Below are positions 59,733 to 64,000 of a stretch of DNA of 64,000 nt, one piece after another. The DNA comes from an uncultured Hyphomicrobiales bacterium. GTDB lineage: Bacteria > Pseudomonadota > Alphaproteobacteria > Rhizobiales > Beijerinckiaceae. The notes under the pieces were generated by a model that saw nothing but the letters and a program-made list of their open reading frames with translations, was not told the origin of the DNA and did no database searches. The number at the start of each line of letters is the position of its first letter. Positions within the stretch are counted from its first letter, which is position 1. Location of the stretch: positions 1-64,000 of the forward strand of contig CAIUWR010000076.1 of assembly GCA_903902915.1 (NCBI GenBank), read 5' to 3'. The translations under genes were made by a program, and so were the position numbers.

Positions 59733-62258
59733 ATGAAACTTCGCCTTCTGACCCTTGGCCTCCTCGCCAGCACTGCCCTCCCGGGCTTCGTCCTGGCCCA
59801 GACCGCCGCGCCTGTCGCCGATGCGACCAAGCCTGAGGCCCAGCAGACCGAGCGCGCCCAACGTCCCCGCCGCGCAAAGCCTGCGCCCAAGCCCGCAGCG
59901 GCTCAGGCTGCGCCAGTTGTCGCCGCAGCGGCCTCTGCCCGTGACGCCCGCGCCCAGGCAGGCCTCACCTCCTCCCCGAGCGATTTCGGTCGCGTTGACA
60001 TCAAGGAAGGCGGCGATGGCGCGACTCCCGGCGGCGTGACCGGCAAGGACCTCGGCGGCGGCTACATGATTGAAGAAGAGGCGACCAAGACGCGCTCGAC
60101 CGTCACCCGCGACGCCATCGACAAGCTCTCGCCCACCGCCAACCCCTATCAGATGATCCAGATGCTGCCGGGCGCCAACGTCTCAAGCACGGACGCCTTT
60201 GGCCTCAACGGCGGCAACATCACGATGCGCGGCTTCAACTCCGACCAGATTGGCATGACCATCGAAGGCGCGCCGGTCAATGACTCCGGCAGCTATGCGC
60301 TCTATCCGCAGGAATACGTCGACTCTGAAAACATCGGCCAGGTGTCGATCGCTCAGGGCTCTCCCGACCTTGACAGCCCGCATATCGGCGCCACTGGCGG
60401 CGTTATGAACCTCTATATGCGCGACCCTTCCAAGAAAGCGGGCGGGATGGCGGGCGTCTCTTATGGCACCGACGCTAACACGCGCGAGTTCTTCCGTGTC
60501 GAAACCGGCCAGATCGGCGACTTCCGCGCCTTTGCGTCCTACTCCCGCTACCGGGGCGACCACTGGAACGACCCTGGCAAAAACAAGCGCGACCATGTCG
60601 ATTTCAAGGGCGTTTGGGAGCCTAGTCAGGGTAACAAAATTGCGCTGTCCGTTATTTATAACGACGCTCTCAACAACTTCTATAAGCAGCCAACATTGGC
60701 CGAATATGCAGCCGGAACGCAGTGGTCGACAGATAAGACTTCCACGAGCTACTACGGCTACCGGATAAACCCGTTCAAAAACGCAATCGTCAGCCTGCCG
60801 TCGAGCTTCAATATCAACAGCAACCTCACCTTCGATATGGTGCCGTATTACTGGTATGGGTTTGGAAATGGCGGTGGCGTCACAACCCTGGGCGGCGGAG
60901 CCGGCGGCCCGTTCTTCGGCAACACCCGGATTACCGACAGCTTTAATACATCCCCAACCGCCAATTTGATCGTTAACGGCAAGGGCGTTTATTATAATCC
61001 GTCAATCACTGAGACCAATCGTCCGGGCGTCGTCAACAAGCTGACCTATACCCTTGGCGACCACAAGCTGATCGCAGGCTATTGGCTCGAAATGGCGAAC
61101 CACAAGCAGACCGGCCCCTATGCCGCTGTCGGCGCGGATGGAACTGTCTCCGACCCCTTCCTTTCTTCGGGCGGCTATGTGATCCAGTCAGGCCCCTATG
61201 CTGGCCAGACGATGGAGAAACGCGATCAGGTTACGCGTACGACGACGAACATGTTCTTCACAGGCGACACCTGGTCCATCAATGATCGTTGGACCCTGGA
61301 AACAGGCGTAAAGCAGGCGTTTATCGCGCGCCATGTCACGAACGGCTTGCCTGGGGCCACCCCCGTTGTGGACTATTCCGATCAGGCGACGCTGCCGCAA
61401 CTGGGCCTTCGCTACAAGCTGGATGACAAGAACCAGATCTTCACCAGCCTGGGCACCTCGTTCCGCTCTACACCGAACTACACGCTGGCGGATAGCTACA
61501 GCGCTTCAACCGGCGTGAAGACGCCCTGGCAGGCGGCGCCGACGGAAAAGAGCGTTACGCTCGAACTTGGCCACCGATATCAGGGCGAAACGTTCGCCAC
61601 ATCCGTCTCGCTTTTCGGAACGCGATACAGCAACCGCCAGGTCACCACGAACGTGCCTGATCCGGCCGGTGGCACCAACTTGTTCTCGGAGACTTTGAAC
61701 GTCGGTTCGGTCAATGTCTACGGCATTGATGGCGAAATCGGAACACGTCGCATGTTCGGCGGCTGGCGCGCCTATACCTCTGGCGAACTGCTCGCCAGCA
61801 AGGTGTTGGACAACCTCCCGAACACCGTGCTTGTCGGAGGCGTTCCGGTAACTGACTATCTGCCGACGTCCGGTAAGTCGCTGCCACGCGCCCCTAACCA
61901 GACGGTCGCTTTTGGCATCGACTATGACGACAATCACCTCTTCGGCAACCTCGCCTACAAGTGGATTGGTTCCCAGTATTCGACGCTGGTGAACGATCAG
62001 CGGATCGCTGGCTTTGGTCGCGTTGACGGGGCCATCGGCTATCGGTTCGACAAGATTGGCTTCGCCAATCAGCCCGAGTTCAAGATCAATCTCTACAACA
62101 TTTTGAACGCCAAAAGCCTGACTGGCGTCTCAGGCATCCAGAACAACGCTCTGGCGACCACAGGCGTGAACGGCAACACAATCGCGGCCTCGGGTTCACC
62201 GACCTATTACGCCGGGCAAGGTTTCGCCGCCATCGCCAGCTTTAAGGTCGGCTTCTGA
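59733..62258 (+). CDS. TonB-dependent outer-membrane receptor
   Basis: 841 residues. A signal peptide (1-22, GFVLA-Q) leads into an unusual Ala/Pro/Lys-rich span (about 23-75). The plug follows with TRDAIDKLSPTANPYQMIQMLPGANV and GGNITMRGFNSDQIGMTIEGAPVND, then the barrel to a C-terminal SFKVGF. There is no STN domain, so it does not signal to an anti-sigma factor. EFKINLYNILNAKSLTG is the last-strand pattern of receptors. It is embedded in its own exbD-tonB-exbB set and followed by a nucleotidase, pointing to an organic, perhaps nucleotide-like or phosphorylated, ligand. Confidence 0.92.
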   Translation: MKLRLLTLGLLASTALPGFVLAQTAAPVADATKPEAQQTERAQRPRRAKPAPKPAAAQAAPVVAAAASARDARAQAGLTSSPSDFGRVDIKEGGDGATPGGVTGKDLGGGYMIEEEATKTRSTVTRDAIDKLSPTANPYQMIQMLPGANVSSTDAFGLNGGNITMRGFNSDQIGMTIEGAPVNDSGSYALYPQEYVDSENIGQVSIAQGSPDLDSPHIGATGGVMNLYMRDPSKKAGGMAGVSYGTDANTREFFRVETGQIGDFRAFASYSRYRGDHWNDPGKNKRDHVDFKGVWEPSQGNKIALSVIYNDALNNFYKQPTLAEYAAGTQWSTDKTSTSYYGYRINPFKNAIVSLPSSFNINSNLTFDMVPYYWYGFGNGGGVTTLGGGAGGPFFGNTRITDSFNTSPTANLIVNGKGVYYNPSITETNRPGVVNKLTYTLGDHKLIAGYWLEMANHKQTGPYAAVGADGTVSDPFLSSGGYVIQSGPYAGQTMEKRDQVTRTTTNMFFTGDTWSINDRWTLETGVKQAFIARHVTNGLPGATPVVDYSDQATLPQLGLRYKLDDKNQIFTSLGTSFRSTPNYTLADSYSASTGVKTPWQAAPTEKSVTLELGHRYQGETFATSVSLFGTRYSNRQVTTNVPDPAGGTNLFSETLNVGSVNVYGIDGEIGTRRMFGGWRAYTSGELLASKVLDNLPNTVLVGGVPVTDYLPTSGKSLPRAPNQTVAFGIDYDDNHLFGNLAYKWIGSQYSTLVNDQRIAGFGRVDGAIGYRFDKIGFANQPEFKINLYNILNAKSLTGVSGIQNNALATTGVNGNTIAASGSPTYYAGQGFAAIASFKVGF

Positions 62259-62884
62259 TGCGTCTTGATACTGCCTACTTTCACGAGATCTGCATCTATG
62301 TGCTCTATTTCTGCATTGGACTGCTGACCTTTGTGATCCTCGAAAGGCTGATCTATTTCAGCTTCCTGAACGTCCGGTTGCGGAGGATCTCGATCCTCCG
62401 CGCCAACAGAGGGAGCGCAAGCGCTCCCTCTCCCCAATTCAAAGGCTCGGATGTCTTGACCGGTTCGCTCGCCGAATATGTCGAGGCGCAAAAAGACCCA
62501 CATATCAACAGGCCCGCCATAGAAGACATTTCCATGGCGCTTTGCCTGCGTGTCGGTGAACGCATCAACGCACGGCTCTGGCTGCTCGACACCATCGTCA
62601 CCGCTGCGCCGCTACTAGGGTTGCTGGGAACCATTCTTGGAATCATGGATACGTTCAATGCACTCTCGTCGGGCGGGATTTCCGATCCCGCCGCCGTGAG
62701 CCGGGGCATCGCAGCCGCCTTGCTGGCCACTGCGGTGGGCATCTTCACTGCGCTCTACGGACTGCTGGGACATAATATCTTGCATCGGCAATCCGGGGTT
62801 GTGGACAGCGCCTTCAAGATTGCGCTCCTCGCATTTACCAGACCGGACCTGCGCGATCAGACCAAAGCGACAACCGCGCCATGA
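62258..62884 (+). CDS. exbB: ExbB/TolQ/MotA-family proton-channel subunit
   Basis: 208 residues with three membrane helices (about 9-30, 112-130 and 150-172). TAAPLLGLLGTILGIMDTF is the conserved ExbB/TolQ second helix, and ISDPAAVSRGIAAALLATAVGIFTAL is the third. It overlaps the receptor stop (TGATG) and its own stop overlaps the nucleotidase start (ATGA), so receptor, channel and nucleotidase are translationally coupled. It assembles with ExbD and TonB at the inner membrane. Confidence 0.9.
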   Translation: MRLDTAYFHEICIYVLYFCIGLLTFVILERLIYFSFLNVRLRRISILRANRGSASAPSPQFKGSDVLTGSLAEYVEAQKDPHINRPAIEDISMALCLRVGERINARLWLLDTIVTAAPLLGLLGTILGIMDTFNALSSGGISDPAAVSRGIAAALLATAVGIFTALYGLLGHNILHRQSGVVDSAFKIALLAFTRPDLRDQTKATTAP

Positions 62885-64000
62885 ACGACATATCCCGCCG
62901 TGCGGCGCTGATGGGGGCTGCTGGCTCCTTTTTTGGAGCCAATTCCGCGCGGGCGCAACGCTCCCCACGCATTCATCTGCGTGTTCTGGGCACGTCAGAT
63001 CTTCACATGTTCGCGCTGGACTGGGACTACTATCTCAACCGCCCCGATTCTACAGTTGGACTCAACAAGCTCGCGAGCCTGATTAAAAAAGCACGCAGCG
63101 AGGCTGGGAACAGTCTGTTGCTCGACAATGGCGACATCCTCCAGGGAAGTCCCATGGGTGACTTCCTCGCCACGGTCGATCAATTCAAGAGCAATCCGGC
63201 TCATCCCTTTTTCGTCGCGATGAACGCGCTCGCCTATGACGCCGCGACGCTTGGTAACCACGAATTCAACTTCGGACTGCCGTTCCTGGACCGCGCCTTG
63301 AAAAGCGCAAATTTTCCATTCGTCTGCGCCAATGTTCGTGGCGTCGGCGACAAGACGATTCTTCCGCCCTACGTCATTTTGCGGCGGCGATTGGTGGACG
63401 AGGACAACGTTGCTCACGATGTCCGCATCGGCGTCATCGGCTTCGTGCCGCCTCAGATCATGGTTTGGGATCGCTTTCACCTCGAAGGCAAGGTGAGCGC
63501 CCAGTCCATCGTCGCCAGCGCCCGCCAGTTCCTTCCGGAGCTTCGCGCTCAATCGGATCTCGTGATCGCCCTGTGCCATTCGGGAATCGGCGATGGCCGC
63601 GCCGACATCAATGCGGAAAATGTTGCCGAACAGGTCGCTGCATTCGATGAGATCGACGCCATCATCACAGGTCATTCCCATCGCGTGTTTCCGGGGCCTG
63701 ATTATGCGGGCAGGCCCGGCATAGATGCGCAAAAGGGAACGCTCAGCGGCAAGCCCGGAATCATGCCGGGCTTCTGGGGCAGCCACCTCGGCGTGATCGA
63801 TCTCATCCTCGAACAGGCGAATGGCCTCTGGCGTATCGCCAATTTTCAGGTCGAGGCGCGGCCCATCTATCGACGCGAGGGCGCAACCATTGTTTCCGCC
63901 TGCGAGCCTGACCCACAGACGGTCGCCGTCTTCGCCAGCGCCCATGCGCAGACGCAGGACTGGGTCAGCCAACCCATTGGCGAACTTGCAACGCCTCTGC
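62881..64000 (+). CDS. Bifunctional 2',3'-cyclic-nucleotide phosphodiesterase/nucleotidase-like protein (partial)
   Basis: The frame opens at the ATG overlapping exbB and runs off the window after about 373 codons. ISRRAALMGAAGSFFGANSARA is a Tat signal peptide (written here only as positions 4-25). The metallophosphatase core is clear: LGTSDLHMFALDWDYY, LLLDNGDILQGSPMGDFL, TLGNHEFNFG and IITGHSHRVFPG provide the dinuclear metal ligands of CpdB/UshA enzymes. Such enzymes release nucleosides and phosphate in the periplasm. Coupling to a complete TonB system suggests that the receptor imports a nucleotide or phosphorylated compound that this enzyme then cleaves. Confidence 0.85.
   Translation, partial: MNDISRRAALMGAAGSFFGANSARAQRSPRIHLRVLGTSDLHMFALDWDYYLNRPDSTVGLNKLASLIKKARSEAGNSLLLDNGDILQGSPMGDFLATVDQFKSNPAHPFFVAMNALAYDAATLGNHEFNFGLPFLDRALKSANFPFVCANVRGVGDKTILPPYVILRRRLVDEDNVAHDVRIGVIGFVPPQIMVWDRFHLEGKVSAQSIVASARQFLPELRAQSDLVIALCHSGIGDGRADINAENVAEQVAAFDEIDAIITGHSHRVFPGPDYAGRPGIDAQKGTLSGKPGIMPGFWGSHLGVIDLILEQANGLWRIANFQVEARPIYRREGATIVSACEPDPQTVAVFASAHAQTQDWVSQPIGELATPL

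Overview
The window reads as a chromosomal segment of a GC-rich, metabolically versatile alphaproteobacterium, most likely Rhizobiales (Beijerinckiaceae or Bradyrhizobium-like). Pointers are the imuA-imuB-dnaE2 mutagenesis cassette behind an alphaproteobacterial LexA box (GTTC-N7-GTTC), a DUF2778 cell-wall protein, an Omp25/31-type outer-membrane barrel and many Bug-type solute receptors. Genus assignment is inference.

Layout. (1) 1-2.2 kb: tail of an IS256-like transposase abutting a DUF2778 gene, then a two-gene chromate transporter. (2) 2.4-8.6 kb: AIM24-like protein, a 3-hydroxyisobutyrate-dehydrogenase-like oxidoreductase, a Bug receptor, a 4,5-dihydroxyphthalate-decarboxylase-like protein and an amidohydrolase, facing a LysR regulator with two HTH domains. 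(3) 8.8-11.7 kb: wrbA, pirin and doxX divergent from a LysR gene (quinone/electrophile stress). (4) 11.7-14.2 kb: MarR regulator and mobA, a 3-hydroxybenzoate 4-monooxygenase with palindromic operators upstream. (5) 14.3-18.6 kb: DUF3175 and KGG-repeat stress proteins, then tetR facing an emrAB-type efflux pair across a long palindrome. (6) 18.8-23.3 kb: modE-modABC molybdate uptake plus an SBF-like symporter; then a second split chromate transporter. (7) 24.6-27.6 kb: Rieske oxygenase, MmgE/PrpD protein and a decayed third gene in one operon. (8) 27.9-33.6 kb: a giant octapeptide-repeat protein built from seven 408-bp repeats, behind a frameshifted autotransporter. (9) 34-39.5 kb: SOS mutagenesis cassette. 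(10) 39.7-52.7 kb: a large catabolic region (LysR, DHDPS-like aldolase, two ACMSD-type amidohydrolases, MFS permease, two Bug receptors, acyl-CoA ligase, HCCA isomerase, GntR, exported isochorismatase-like hydrolase, FMN reductase). (11) 53-58.5 kb: outer-membrane barrel, stand-alone adenylating enzyme, LysR/CMD pair, truncated DMT transporter, lone ParA and a frameshifted remnant, which looks like accessory DNA. (12) 58.6-64 kb: exbD-tonB-receptor-exbB followed by a Tat-exported nucleotidase that runs off the window.

How it works together. The main theme is uptake and breakdown of aromatic or carboxylated compounds: at least four separate regulator-enzyme modules, three Bug receptors with no TctA/TctB permease in the window, and molybdate supply. 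The most unusual items are the 17-octad, seven-copy repeat protein, the dedicated TonB system coupled to a nucleotidase, the two-HTH LysR protein and an ImuB that lacks much of its usual N-terminus. Starts were chosen from Shine-Dalgarno spacing and family N-termini, so many are shorter than the longest open frame.
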